Of a stretch of DNA of 64,000 nucleotides, positions 37,039 to 48,826 are shown piece by piece. The position numbers and the translations under genes are program-made. Source of the DNA: Monocercomonoides exilis (lineage: Eukaryota; Preaxostyla; Oxymonadida; Polymastigidae); assembly GCA_001643675.2 (NCBI GenBank), contig LSRY02000028.1:248001-312000 (forward strand), read 5' to 3'. Under the pieces are notes generated by a model. It ran no database searches, was not told where the DNA came from, and saw nothing but the letters and a program-made list of their open reading frames with translations. The stretch's first letter is position 1; each line of letters opens with the position of its first letter.

Positions 37039-38889
37039 ATGATAGAACCAAATTCGTACGATGCCCAGCTATTTTTTTTTCAAGAATTAATATTTGATCC
37101 ATTCTACTTTTCAATAGGATTATTGTGAAAGTTCCTGGAAAGATATTGATGAGCGGAGGATATTTAATTTTGAATGGAGATTCGCAAGGTTGTTGATTTT
37201 TTTCTTGAAGTAGTCTATGAGGAAAAACAATTACATATGCAGGGATTGTTGTTGCAACTCAAAATGCTCATTTTTACTGCGAACTGAAAGATGATGAAAT
37301 AATTGCTGAATTACAAAAAACAGAAGAAGAAATCCATATTGGGAAGCTAACTTTATCATCCCCTATGCTCATAAAGGAAAGTGAACATTACAACATCTGG
37401 AGATGTGAAACAACCAAAAATCTTCATTTCGAAAGATTGAATATTGAGATTAACCCTCTAATGGATTATTTTAGAAATACTTCGTTCGCATTGTTAAGAT
37501 ACTTGTTTGAAGGAAGCGGAACTTTATGCAATTTTATTCCATTTTCAATACATTTAACCGTATGGGCCGATGACTCATTTTATGCCAGTCCTTGCTTGAT
37601 TTTATCGAACGAAGAATCTTGGAGTTGTTCAATTCGAAAGCATGTGTTACCACAAGATTATGGAATTAATGCGAAATGTGAGATAAATACATCGAATGAA
37701 ATTTCTTGCAGTTCCAATATCGGAAAGACAGGACTTGGAAGCAGCGCTTGCTTGGTAACTTCTGTGTGCGGTGCTCTTCTGCACTATTTCCTGGGGAAAA
37801 AGATGAAAAAGGATTCTATAAGCGAGCTCAAAACGGATTTATGCTGCCCTTCTGTTTTTAAAACGCAATTGTTTTGCGCTTCACATTTGATACATTCTTT
37901 GCTTCAAGGAAAATTTGGAAGTGGTTTTGATGTTATGTGTTGTTGTTATGGTTCTCATTTGTTTCAACAGCCAAATGCTTTACAATGCAAACCAGAGTTA
38001 ATGGGAAGAGAAGAATTTTCAGGAGATTTTTTGAGAGCTAGGGTTGAAGATATGATGAAAATTTGGAATTTGCCGCCTTCAAAACTTCCCTTTAATGCAT
38101 CTGTGCCTCTTTTTGTTAGCCTTTGTGAAGTTGGAAGTGGATCGTCAACAGTTTCTCTATCTTCACATCTTAAAAAATGGAAGACAGAACATTTAGAGGA
38201 ATATGATCAGCTATTTAAAAAATTAAGTGAAATCAACAAAGAATTGATTGAACACTTAAGGGATTTCAAAGTTGAGGAAAGCAAAAGTGAAGATGACGAA
38301 AGTAATACATCTAAATGTGATGATATAAGCAGTCAAATGTCTTCTTCATTTTCTTTCCATTCTCATTCTGCACAAGAGAATTTCTTAATCGTTCTTTCAA
38401 GTTTATTTGAAAAATATAGAAAACAACTTCTTACCATCAGTACAAAAAGTGGGGTTCCTATTTGTCCGTTGTTAATTGATGAGGTTGCAGATGTCCTAAA
38501 ATTAGACGAAGATGGTGTAGTTGCCGTTGGAGTTCCAGGAGGTGTGACTTTTGAATATTCAGAATTGTATTTATTTTTTGAGATTATTATTATTATAATT
38601 TAACTTTATGAATATTCTATATGATTATTATGCATCAAAAAAATTCGATTCCTCAACTGCAGCTGGAGGGGAAGATGCATTCTTCATCTTGCTTTCGCGA
38701 ATAAATTCACTGGAAAGTGTAGCAAAGAAAATAAATTCTATCTGCAGTAAATACAAACGAAACATTGTTCTGCATCAACCATTTCAGATAAATACTGCAC
38801 AAGAATTTTCAAATCAAATTGTTACAGATGGATTTTCAGTCCAAATTTTAAAAGGCAAACTTTTATCAATTCAAAAGCATGGAATATGA
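37039..38889 (+). CDS. phosphomevalonate kinase (GHMP family)
   Basis: Four exons: 37039-37055 (17 nt), 37118-37188, 37243-38541, 38663-38889; 537 residues. The N-terminus VKVPGKILMSGGYLIL matches the GHMP substrate-binding start of Erg8-type phosphomevalonate kinases. The ATP-binding glycine/serine loop is KTGLGSSA from K191. KFGSGFDVMCCCYG is the family's mid-domain motif. GVPGAGGEDAFFIL, near residues 459-472 and created across intron 3, is the C-terminal GHMP motif. The reaction is ATP plus 5-phosphomevalonate to 5-diphosphomevalonate in the cytosolic mevalonate pathway to isoprenoids. An acidic Ser-rich insertion (about residues 345-375) is extra compared with yeast. The first 17-nt exon encodes MIEPN plus two bases; it is supported by frame and by the tight promoter space. 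Confidence 0.93.
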
Positions 38890-39151
38890 AACGAACATTT
38901 TAAAATTAGATGTTCTATGCGAAAGAAAAATAGGAAAAAAAAATATTGAAAACATGATACCCTCTTATTTTTGTATTATTTGTCAAAAGAGAATAAATCA
39001 CAAAAAATGAAATGAAAATTCAATTAAAAGAATTAAAAATACAAAATAACAAAACGCTAAATAAGAACAATTAAAATGCAACAGAAAGAGCATTTGACGT
39101 GAAGAAGTTCAATATTAGTGATTGCAAAGCAAATATAATTTCCAATTTCCT

Positions 39152-39540
39152 CTAATTGTGCTTTTTTGCAAAATCCGCTGCTTTTGAAAATGAATCTACA
39201 ATCTTTTCAAGTTTTGATTTCGAGACTCTGATGTATTCAGTTTCAAAATTCTATAGAACATATATAAAACATTAAAACGTAACAAAACATTGCAAACTTC
39301 TGTGCCATTATCATCAACAGTGCTGAAAACAGCTTCTAAAACGGCGTGTGGTGCAGAAACTTCGTCGTCATCTTCCTCTTCTCCGACCTTGACAGGAACA
39401 TCAATTCTCCAATTTAATCCACATAATTTCTTTCCCCATCTGACTTTCGTTTCATCTGCAGTTGCACCTTGGCCGCTAATTTCCATTTCCTCATCATCTT
39501 CTTCGTTGATTGTTTCAGTTTGATCTCGTTCTTGTTCCAT
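39152..39540 (-). CDS. short COMM-domain protein
   Basis: Two exons, 39540-39298 and 39250-39152, joined by a 47-nt GTTTGC...TAG intron; 113 residues. After an acidic N-terminus the protein is one COMM domain: GLNWRIDVPVKV (the hallmark Leu-x-x-x-Trp-Arg-x-Asp-Val strand), PHAVLEAVFSTVDDNGTE, and a C-terminal helix YIRVSKSKLEKIVDSFSKAA. It lacks the N-terminal helical domain of most COMMDs and is similar in size to COMMD6. COMMD proteins form hetero-oligomers in the Commander complex for endosomal recycling; which paralogue this is cannot be settled. It starts only 47 bp from the divergent TPR gene. Confidence 0.8.
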
Positions 39541-39587
39541 TTAATTGACGAAAAAATTACTGATCAAAGACAGTCAAATAAAAAGGT

Positions 39588-40714
39588 ATGGGGAAGATGT
39601 TATTAGGCCGCAAGCTATCTGCTGTTCCTGCCTTGATACACGAGGTATGTCGTGCTAGACTAATGTAAAAATATCGAGGAATTTGATTATTATTATTATT
39701 AGGTGCTTGTGGCACCTCCAGCGCCAACTGATGAAATTACTCGTATTCTTGTTGCATCTCAGACGTATGCAATTGTTTCTTCAAGAACTTACTCAATTTC
39801 GATGAATTTTTCTATTAAGATTTTATCATGACTTAGTTTATGATCGTGCTCTTGCTTGTCTTGAAGATGCCCTGGATAAATGGACTTCTTTATGGTTTGG
39901 AGGATTTTTTAGTTATTTATTTGACTTTATGTTGATTGCGTAATGCTGTAATCATGATTTACATCCCCGAACACAGTAAGAATGGAGAACCCCCAATTGA
40001 AGTTTCGTTGTATTTTCATTGTGCCTGTGGTGAAATTGAAGAAAGCATTGGAAAAGATGACGAAGCACTGGCAATTTTTAAAGTGTGAATTTTAAGCAAT
40101 TACCATCAAATCAAATTTGCGTTTTTAATGATATCAGGCCGCTCAATGCATTTCTGCGTGGCTTCCTGAAGATCATGTGGACATTGCCATTCCTCATTCT
40201 CACATGGGAAGATTGTACTATCATGCTCAGCGAGTATGATTTAATCATTGTTAAAAACTTATTTTTTTTCTTTCATTTATTTGAATGAAGTATGACGAAG
40301 CGCTGACGGAATTTCGACGTGCAAAGCAGATTCGAGAAGAGGTATGAAATATGAGAAATTATCATCTCCACTTAAAATTTATAATTTATAAAAACAATTT
40401 TTCAAAAGATATTAGGAACAGATCATCTCGACACATGTACACTCTATAATAATATAGGTGCAATTCTTCTCATTCAAGAACAACTTAAACCTTGCGTCGA
40501 ATTATTTGCGAAGGCACTTGAAGTTTTTCAAAAAGAACTAGGAATGGAACATCCAAGAACAACCATTGTAAGAAGGAATTTGAGCATTGCACATTCAGAA
40601 CTTTTAACAATACCAAGAACATTACCTACACTCCCACCACCACCACCAAAACCAGTGATTGAGAAGCCATCAGGAAAGAAGAAGAAGAAGAAGAAAGGAA
40701 AAAAGAAGAAATGA
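39588..40714 (+). CDS. TPR-repeat protein
   Basis: Seven exons: 39588-39644, 39703-39764, 39820-39894, 39977-40082, 40138-40233, 40291-40341, 40409-40714; 250 residues. Donors GTATGT, GTATGC, GTTTGG, GTGTGA, GTATGA, GTATGA. Helical repeats fit TPR spacing: YDRALACLEDALDKW, the SLYFHCACGEIEESIGKDDEALAIF repeat, YYHAQRYDEALTEFRRAKQI, and a kinesin-light-chain-like unit (LGTDHLDTCTLYNNIGAIL, then PRTTIVRRNLSIA). The tail is Pro-rich followed by a Lys run to the stop. TPRs are protein-binding scaffolds; similar short TPR proteins occur in cilia, but no partner can be named from sequence. Confidence 0.85.
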
Positions 40715-40922
40715 ATTAAAAATGTGTCAATAAACTTTTCATCGTTTTTATTTCTTTTTTAAAAATGATGTACCGTTTCAAATAGCTTTTAATTTGATTG
40801 TTTATCTCTTGAAAATAAATAATTCGCATGAAAAAAATTTTTTTACCCATCGTTTTTTTTTTCTGATTGATCTTTAAAAAAAATAATCCCTTTAACGTCC
40901 AAATAGTTTAGAAAACTAAAAA

Positions 40923-41762
40923 ATGTTTTTCTTCTTTATTGCGTCAGTGTTTGCGGAATCTATCGTTGAGCAAGTCAACAACGATCCAACATCAACATGG
41001 GTTGCTGTCGAGTACCATCCTTCAATTATTAACCATGCAAGATTCATTGCTCGCCTTGGCCACACCATGTCCCAAATTCCAGCTGAGGAATACATCTATC
41101 GAAATGATGTTCCCGAATCATTTGATTCTCGCGATCAATGGCCCGGAAAAATATTGCCGGTGAGAAACCAACAACAATGCGGTTCATGCTGGGCATTTGC
41201 CATCGCTGAGTGCGTTGGAGACCGTTTGGAGGTTGCGGGAAAAGGGCAGGGAGACATGTCTCCACAAGATTTGGTTTCGTGCGACAAAACAGACCAAGCA
41301 TGCAACGGAGGAGAATTTGATCCTGCATGGACTTGGACCCGCGACAATGGTATAACAACTGACCAATGCTTACCATATGTTTCTGGTTCTGGACGTGTTC
41401 CTCAGTGCCCAACAAAATGCCAAAATGGCTCTGAAATTATTAGAACAAAAGTGAACTCTTACAAGCATTTGACCTCAAACGAAATTCAGGAAGAAATCAT
41501 TGCACACGGACCAGTATCTGCTGGTTTCACAGTGTACATGGACTTCCAGTTTTATAGAAGTGGCGTTTACAAGCACAAAGTCCCCATCAAGGCAGGAGGT
41601 CATGCTATTTTGATTATTGGCTGGGGTGTTGAGAAGAACACACCATATTGGCTTTGCCAAAACTCATGGGGCAACACTTGGGGAGAGAAAGGACATTTCA
41701 AGATCCTTCGTGGTAAAAACGAATGTGGCATTGAGCAGGATGTGTATACTGGAATGGTCTAA
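40923..41762 (+). CDS. cathepsin B-like cysteine protease (C1A)
   Basis: A single exon of 279 residues. A short hydrophobic signal peptide (MFFFFIASVFA) is followed by a propeptide of about 50 residues and the mature enzyme beginning near PESFDSRDQWPG. Catalytic residues: oxyanion Gln83, Cys89 in QCGSCWAFA, His227 in GGHAILIIGWG, Asn247 in QNSWGNTWGEKG. The region where cathepsin B has its occluding loop (after CLPYVSGSG) is short and lacks the His-His pair, so peptidyl-dipeptidase activity is unlikely and endopeptidase activity is expected, as in Giardia-type cathepsin B proteases. It should act in lysosome-like vacuoles or be secreted. No intron is needed, unlike almost all its neighbours. 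Confidence 0.93.
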   Translation: MFFFFIASVFAESIVEQVNNDPTSTWVAVEYHPSIINHARFIARLGHTMSQIPAEEYIYRNDVPESFDSRDQWPGKILPVRNQQQCGSCWAFAIAECVGDRLEVAGKGQGDMSPQDLVSCDKTDQACNGGEFDPAWTWTRDNGITTDQCLPYVSGSGRVPQCPTKCQNGSEIIRTKVNSYKHLTSNEIQEEIIAHGPVSAGFTVYMDFQFYRSGVYKHKVPIKAGGHAILIIGWGVEKNTPYWLCQNSWGNTWGEKGHFKILRGKNECGIEQDVYTGMV

Positions 41763-42112
41763 GCTTAATGGGCTTGGATGAGTTCTTTTATCCAATAAAC
41801 TGTATGATATATTTTCAATTTTTTTTTTCATTGCAAATTACGAATATAGACTTTAATTTTAATAATGATTTGTTTTTGTTCACGAAAAAAGTTTAATTGT
41901 ATGTTAAATACAATCGGAGAGATTTTTTGTAATTGTGTTCTTTATTTAAACAATTGACATGTTATTATGGAAAGTTAAAATCATTTAAAACATAAATTTT
42001 TATATATGATATTTGAAATCTTCATTGATTCCAATGATAGTATTTCAACTCACAAAATGAAAAATGATGATCTTTAACCACCCTTTGAATATTTTCATAT
42101 TGAATTGGCTTA
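41763..42112. other. AT-rich spacer, no gene seen
   Basis: 350 bp between the protease stop and the proteasome alpha5 start. AT-rich, probably the 3' UTR of one and the promoter of the other; no structure noted. Confidence 0.5.
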
Positions 42113-43397
42113 ATGTTTACAAATAAGTTTGACCTGCATTAAATTGCACTAATATTCATTTTAATTTATTTTTTGTTACAATTTTTGACGGAAAGGAGCG
42201 ATTATGATAGAGGAGTTAACACTTTTTCACCTGAAGGAAGAATTTTTCAAGTTGAATATGCTATGGAGGCTGTAAAGGTAATTATCACTTATTTTTATGT
42301 GCGCACTATTAAGATTATTTTATTGAAAACAGTTGGGGACGACTGCAGTTGGGATTCAACTAGAAGAAGGGACTATTCTCGCAGCTGAAAAGCGTATTTC
42401 CTCAAGGCTGCTTATTCCATCATCATTGGATAAAATCATGGTATTTTAATGTGCTTTTACAAAATTTATAATTTTGTATTGTTTTAAACATGTCAATCGT
42501 AATTGGATTCTGGATTTTTTCTCCGAATAGAAAGTTGATGACCACATCGGAGCTGCAATTGCTGGGCTGATTTCAGATGGTAAGAAGTTGATCGATCAAG
42601 CAAGAGAAGATACAAATGTTTGAAATAAAAATAGACACTTTCATTGATTTCATTTGTTATTTTTTCAACTTTCACATTTTCAGCATCATAGATTTATGTA
42701 CGATGAACCAATGTCCATTGAAACATGTGCTCAAAGCATATGCGATATTTCATTAAAATTTGGAGAAGGAAAAAATAAAGTGATGGTTTGAATTACAACT
42801 GCAGTCTCTTTCGCTATTCAATAAACGCTCATCCATTTCACTCTTTTTTTAAGTCTCGACCATATGGCGTTGCTTTGCTTCTTGCCGGATGTGATAGAGA
42901 ACTAATCCCTGGAACAGATACTTACAGATACATTCCGCGATTGTTTGCCTCTTTTCTTATTTCTTTCTGATAATGCGTTTTTCTGTCATATTGTTTCAGA
43001 TTCCACACTGATCCATCAGGAACTTTCATGTCAGTCGAATGCAAAGCAATTGGCTCTGCTGCTGAAGGTGCTCAAACAAAACTGTCTGATGAATATTATA
43101 AGGTTTGTTTTTCTTTTTTTTCGAACGTACTAATGATGGAAATGAATTTTTTTAATATAAAATATTATGAATTGTTTTCATCTTCATTGTTCATTCTAAT
43201 ATTCTCAGTCTATGCCACTTGAAAAGGGAGAATTGTTGTGCATCCAAACATTGAAACAAGTGATGGAAGACAAAATTGACGAATCAAATGTGGAAATGGC
43301 AATTGTTTCGGCTAAAACTGGAAAGTTCACGAGCTACACAACAGAACAAGTCAGAGCCTTAATACAAAAGGCACAAGCTGAAGAATCAGATGATTGA
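42113..43397 (+). CDS. PSMA5: 20S proteasome subunit alpha type 5
   Basis: Eight exons: 42113-42126 (14 nt), 42196-42277, 42333-42440, 42531-42617, 42684-42785, 42854-42942, 43000-43102, 43209-43397; 257 residues. The start [19 protein letters not shown] matches the alpha5 N-terminus [15 protein letters not shown]; the signature [18 protein letters not shown] follows, then [47 protein letters not shown] and a C-terminal helix with SDD. Five of the seven donors are GTTTG. The segment around exon 6 ([15 protein letters not shown]) is about a dozen residues longer than in animals. Alpha subunits form the outer ring of the 20S core and gate entry. It lies 241 bp upstream of the alpha6 gene in the same orientation. 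Confidence 0.95.
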
Positions 43398-43638
43398 AGA
43401 ATGATTTTAATTATTTATTTTCTTTTAATGGAAAAATTTAATAATTCATAATATCTACAAAAAATGTTTAATAATCAAATTAAGTTTTAGCAAATAAAAT
43501 ATTGCAGATATACTCAAAGCTTTTATAAATATATTATACATGGATATTAGTAATTTATGATAATAATAAATTGCAATTATTAACGATAGTCATTTTCAAT
43601 GAAGATCATGCGTCAACCATAAAAAATCAACTAGAACA

Positions 43639-45070
43639 ATGTCAGGTTTTTAACTTTGTTTTCACAATGTGACTGAATGATATTTTTGTCGGATGCACTT
43701 TTTAGGAATATATGATCACTATATAACAATCTTCTCTCCCGAAGGAAAGTTGTTTCAAGTCGGTTTGATTATTCATTTAAAGCTCAACAAAAGAAATATT
43801 TAACTGCATATATTAAAATATTATCTTCAACATTCTTATATATCCTGTGGTAAATAATCAAGAATATGCGCACAAGGCTATTAAATCAGAAAATCTGACG
43901 ACACTTGCGATCAGGGGCAAAGATTGCATAATTGCAGTTTCGGAGAAAAAAGTACCAGTATGATTGGCATAATTTCGTCTTTTTTAATTCACAATAACAT
44001 GTTGATAAATTTGTGATACAGGAAAAGTTGGTCGATCCAGATACAGTTCGTCACATCTATAATGTTACTCCACACATTGGTGCTCTCTTCACTGGGATGC
44101 AAGGTTAACGAAATTATTTATGTAGATTTTATTTTTTTAAATTTGTTGTATTCCAGCTGATTCGCGAATGTTGCTTTTCAAAGCACGGCAAAAGGCTGCA
44201 AAATTTCAGTTTAAAAATGGAATTGAAATACCTGTGGATTATTTGGCAAAACTTATGGCTGGAGAAACTCAATTCTTCACTCAACATGCATATGGAAGAG
44301 CTTTTGGATGCAGGTATGTTTTTCTTTTAAAGACTGGAATAATTTAAGTTATGGATTTCTTTTCATGTTATTTTCAGCATTACCTTCTTTGGAATTGATG
44401 ATGAAGCTGGTCCACTCATTTACAAAGTAGAGCCTTCTGGGCATTTTGCAGGATATTATGTTTGTTGCAGATATTTTGATTTTTTTGTTTAATGCTTTTA
44501 TAAAAACATTAACACTTGCATTTTTGTTAAATTAAATTCTTCTACAGGCCACTTCATCTGGTGTGAAAGAGCTGGAAACAACAAATTTCTTGGAAAAGAA
44601 ACTGAAGCTTCCTGATCGTAGCTCAAAACTAACAAAGAAAGAATTAATCAGGGTTTATTTATTTATCTTTCTTTCTTTCTTATTATTATTAAAAATTTGA
44701 TTTTTGCAACTATCACTTCATTTTTTTTTTAATTGTAAATTAACCTAAAACTTAAATGTTTCAGCTTGCGCTGTCTGCTATGCAAGGGTCCATAAATAGA
44801 GAATTACAGGGAACTGATCTGGAAATTGCAATTGCTGAACGACCAACGGAAATGAAAGGATCTTCATCGGCTTCTGCTTCATCATCATCCATGTCTTCTT
44901 CATCTGCTTCTTCATCTGGAGCACTTTCAACAGAAACAGGCTTTGGAATAATTAAATATTTGACAGCAGATGAAATAGACGCAGAATTGACAGAGATGGT
45001 GGAAAGCGGAGGACTTGTGGAATATTTGCAAAGCAGAGCCGAAATGGATAGAGAAGAAGGGTCATCTTAA
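43639..45070 (+). CDS. PSMA6: 20S proteasome subunit alpha type 6
   Basis: Eight exons: 43639-43645 (7 nt, encoding Met-Ser plus one base), 43706-43762, 43863-43957, 44022-44103, 44157-44313, 44378-44459, 44548-44652, 44765-45070; 296 residues. Family features: GIYDHYITIFSPEGKLFQVE, EYAHKAIKSENLTTLAIRGK, ADSRMLLFKARQKAAKF, IEIPVDYLAKLMAGETQFF, ITFFGIDDEAGPLIYKVEPS, and FLEKKLKLPDR; these place it with alpha6 (Iota). A Ser/Ala-rich insertion of about 30 residues lies in the last exon, between ERPTEMKG and GFGIIKYLTADEIDAEL, making the protein longer than the roughly 246 residues of human PSMA6. It is a component of the outer proteasome ring. Confidence 0.94.
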
Positions 45071-45294
45071 ATTTGAAAAGTGTCCATACCTCATTTCATT
45101 TCTTTGCATATTCCATAATTTTTCACTTTTTTAATTTTTCGTTCAACGAAAAAATAGATTTTTCAACAAATTATATGAAATTTTTAATTTATTATTCAGG
45201 ATTTTTCTTTGATATATATATAAAAAGCGAAGAACATATTATTAAACTTGATTGAACTGAACAGTAGTTTGAAAAGACCCATAAAGCGAAATAT

Positions 45295-45899
45295 ATGGAA
45301 GACGACGAAAGGCCTACAGACAAGCCGGAGGGAGATGACAGCGGAGACACCACTGATGAGTACAGAAAATTAATGAATTATCCACTTATAAAAGCTTGTT
45401 ATTTCTTGTTAATTCTCTGAATAATTTTTCTATTTTTCTTGCTTTTTGTTAATTTGATTGCTATAACAATGTAAAACGTAATTTTTATAACGTCATTTAT
45501 TATTACATACTGATGATGCATTATTCCTCTCTTGTCACAATCATATTGTCAGTATTGCGACATGAATGAAGAAATGCGTGTTGAAACTCTTGAAGTTGTT
45601 GTTACAGCGCTTGAAAAATGCCCGAATCATTATGAAAACGCTGCAAAGCTTATTAAAGATACAATGAGTCGTAAGTTTGGAGATGGATGGAACGCTATTG
45701 TAGGAGAGGGTTTTGGTTTTGAAATTTCCTCACACGTCAAACATCTTCTATTTCTGTTTTATGGTGGATATCTTGCTGTGTTACTATTTAAAGGTATGGC
45801 TCTCTGCTATTTTTTTAACCTTCTTTAAATTATTTTCTTTTCTTATTCCTTTTTGAAATACAAATAATTTTTCACACTTGAAATTTTTTAGCATCATAA
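45295..45899 (+). CDS. LC8-type dynein light chain
   Basis: Three exons: 45295-45393, 45553-45793, 45892-45899; 115 residues. After an acidic N-terminal extension (residues 1-25) come NYPLIKYCDMNEEMRVETLE, the helix AAKLIKDTMSRKFGDGW and the LC8 beta strands AIVGEGFGFEISSHVKHLLF and GGYLAVLLFKAS. The N-terminal extension and YPLIK segment resemble axonemal LC8-like light chains rather than the canonical 89-residue LC8. Intron 1 (45394-45552) joins the frame and family only if it starts with GC (GCTTGT...CAG). The last exon has only eight coding bases (Ala-Ser-stop). It would act as a dimeric hub on dynein intermediate chains. Confidence 0.9.
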
Positions 45900-46109
45900 A
45901 CTATATGTCATGCAATTACTTTTTTTTTTTAATTATTAATACGATGCGCAAACCTTTGCAAAATGTTATTAAATAATATTAATAATTTTTTGTATTATTT
46001 CACAGCAGTTTTTTTTTTATTATTTCTCCAATGCCTAATTTTCAATCAATACTAATTTTTATAAACCAAAAATTGGTAAACATATAAAGAAAGATTAGTA
46101 TGTTCTCCA

Positions 46110-48794
46110 ATGACAAGTTTACAAATACAAGAAATCTTTTTTTTAGATCTTAACCAATACAAAATCATGAATATATGCGAAAACAAAAAAACATCTTCAG
46201 GGCTTTTAGGCGCATATAATTGGATTCATAGCATTTGCTCGGTTTATTTCGATTTGGATATTGGACAAAAGATAGAATGGAGCTTTGGAAAAAGTTTGTC
46301 CAAAGAACAAAGAGGAAAAGTGTATGGTTTTTGTTGATGAAGAAAGTTTACGTTTTAATGTTATTTCTTTTTTAAAAAATAAAGCGCAACATATTCAATA
46401 CCTGATACATCAACGGTCAGATTGAGAGATTCTATTCATTTTTTTACAATTAAAAAAGTGACTAAATATAAGAATTACAATTCAAATATCTTGTATTGCA
46501 TCTCCCATTTTCGACAAGAACCTGATTGCAGCATACGTAGAGGATTTTACCAAAAGGCACTTGTGCTTATATCCCATCTTCCCTTATTGGCGTGCTGGAA
46601 TGATATCATGCATATTGCTGGTCCGCTCTTTCATGATGAGAGGAAAAACATTGGAGAACAAATATTTCAAGAAATTGCAAAATGGCCAATACCTTATTGT
46701 GGGCGCTCATACAGATTAAAATTTATTAACGAAAGTATTGAAGTAGTTATTCCCACTCGAGAATCTATTCCATCTGTTTATTATGGTCAAACTTTTCCTC
46801 TTCATTCAGACCGATTCAAGCCTAATTATTTCGAGAGCTTCATGAAAAATTCTCGGTCGAGGCCACTGTCTATTGATCTTTCTTCAACCACTTCGAGATC
46901 GTCTTCTCCAGTTCCGTTGAGCTCGAGACTTAGCCTTTCGCGCTTTAGTTTAGCGCAGATTGGTGAGAGACTTTCACAAAGTTTTTCGTTTGTAAGAGTA
47001 AAGCAAAGTAAACAAAGCAATATGACTCAAAATGATCAACAATACTCAACTATTCCAGAATCTATACCGATTTCACTTTCAAAGACTGCACGAAGCACTG
47101 AGTCAACAGCATCAGCAGCAATCAGCTTCCCGAGTTTTTTCCCTTCTCAGCCGATGCCTTCCGTGTTTGCAGTCCACCAGCGAGATATGCTTACACATAT
47201 AAACCCTTCTTTTTTGTATCCGTCATTCAGTGATCTGCTCGTGAACAACGCGCCTTCTGCCTCGCTGGATGTGTTCTCCACACTCTTTCCATTCGTCTCG
47301 CACCTGCGCTTTCTGTGGCAGCTGCTGATTTGCGGGAAGCCGCTCTGTGTCTTTGCCTCGTCGCCGTCTTTGGCCTCGCGTTGTGTTGTGGGTCTTTTGT
47401 CTCTCATTGCGCCTCTGACATATGCAAGTGAATGGGCTCCGTTCTGGGCACTGACATCAATAGAAGATGGTGATAGTGACAGTGACGATAGCATTGATTG
47501 TTGCAGTGAAAACGAGCGTTCATATTCAGATGGATGTGATGCAGAGGCATTGAATGAAGACAGACATGAATGTGGCTGTGAATGTGAGAGAACAGTAGAA
47601 CATTTGGAAGATTGTGGAAAGAAACAAGAAATGAGAAGTTGTGATGAAAAAGAAAAACACAAAAAAGATAGAGAAAAAGATGAAAGGTATCACAAACATA
47701 GGCCTCATCACAGAGCTAATGAAGCTACTGTCTTTCCCAATCTTCTTGGAGTAACATCTCCTCTTGTGCTATCTTTATTGAACAAAAAGCCGATGAACCA
47801 TAGTCCATCTGCAGTATCATTCTCTTCTTCTTCTTCTTCTTCAGCAGACTCAACTTCAAAGGAAGACAACTATTCATTTGTGTTTGTGGGAGATTGGAGG
47901 AACAACATTCCATCGCAGGAGCACATTCAAATCAGAGAGCCACCTTATTTGATTGCAACAAGCACCAAAAATGAGAGAGAATCGGAGCCTTCTGCTCAAC
48001 AAGAACCAGAAGAATCATCGTTTAATGCAGAAGAACCAACAAAAGAAGACAATCTGTTTCCAATTGCCACACTCTCGTCTTTTCTGAAGAAGCAGCTTTT
48101 CTCTTCAGAAAAGCAACAAAACGACACTTCAAGCGAAGAAGACAGGGAAAAAGACGATGCGCTGCACATTGGTGTGCTGCAGAATGAGCAAACTTCTTCT
48201 TCATTCACGTTTTCTTCTGCCTCGTCGTCTGCACGGGCATCGTCGCCTTCCTCTCCTGTTGACGAATTTTCTCTGATCCAAGTCAACAAAGACGAACTGG
48301 CTCCGATTCGCTCCGAGTCGCCGTCTCTTTTCATCCTTCCTTCTTCCTTTGCTACTCGCACACCCAATCCTTCTCTCTCTCTTTCCTCTGCCCAACCAGC
48401 TTCTGACCCCCACACACCTCAGCATCGCTCCTCTCCTGCCCCTTCGCTTTATTTCATGTCATCCCCTCTCACAAGCTGGCTGTTCCCTCTTTCTTCCTCA
48501 TCGCTTTTGTCGTATCACAACCTCACTTCATCTACACTTCCTCCGCTCCACCTGATCATCGAGTCTACGCCCTGGAAGCAGCTCTCGTCCTTTTCTGCTG
48601 CTGTCCTGTCGGCCTCTTCTTCTCTTGCAGAAGATTCACCTTCATCTGCGTTCTCTCTGACTGCCACACCAGCCATTCCGACTTCTCTTCCTGTTGTTTC
48701 TTCCATTCTGTCATCTTCTGCTCCTTTGTTTGCATCGCCTGTGTCATCTGCATTTTCTTCCTCCTCTTCCTCCTCCTCTTCCTCCTCCTCTTCC

Positions 48795-48826
<32 letters not shown>

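Noticed and set aside
42173-42388. Proteasome alpha5 starting with an upstream-open frame ([13 protein letters not shown]) without intron.
   Set aside because: No ATG in that frame; splicing from ATG 42113 over a GTTTGA...AAG intron gives the family N-terminus.
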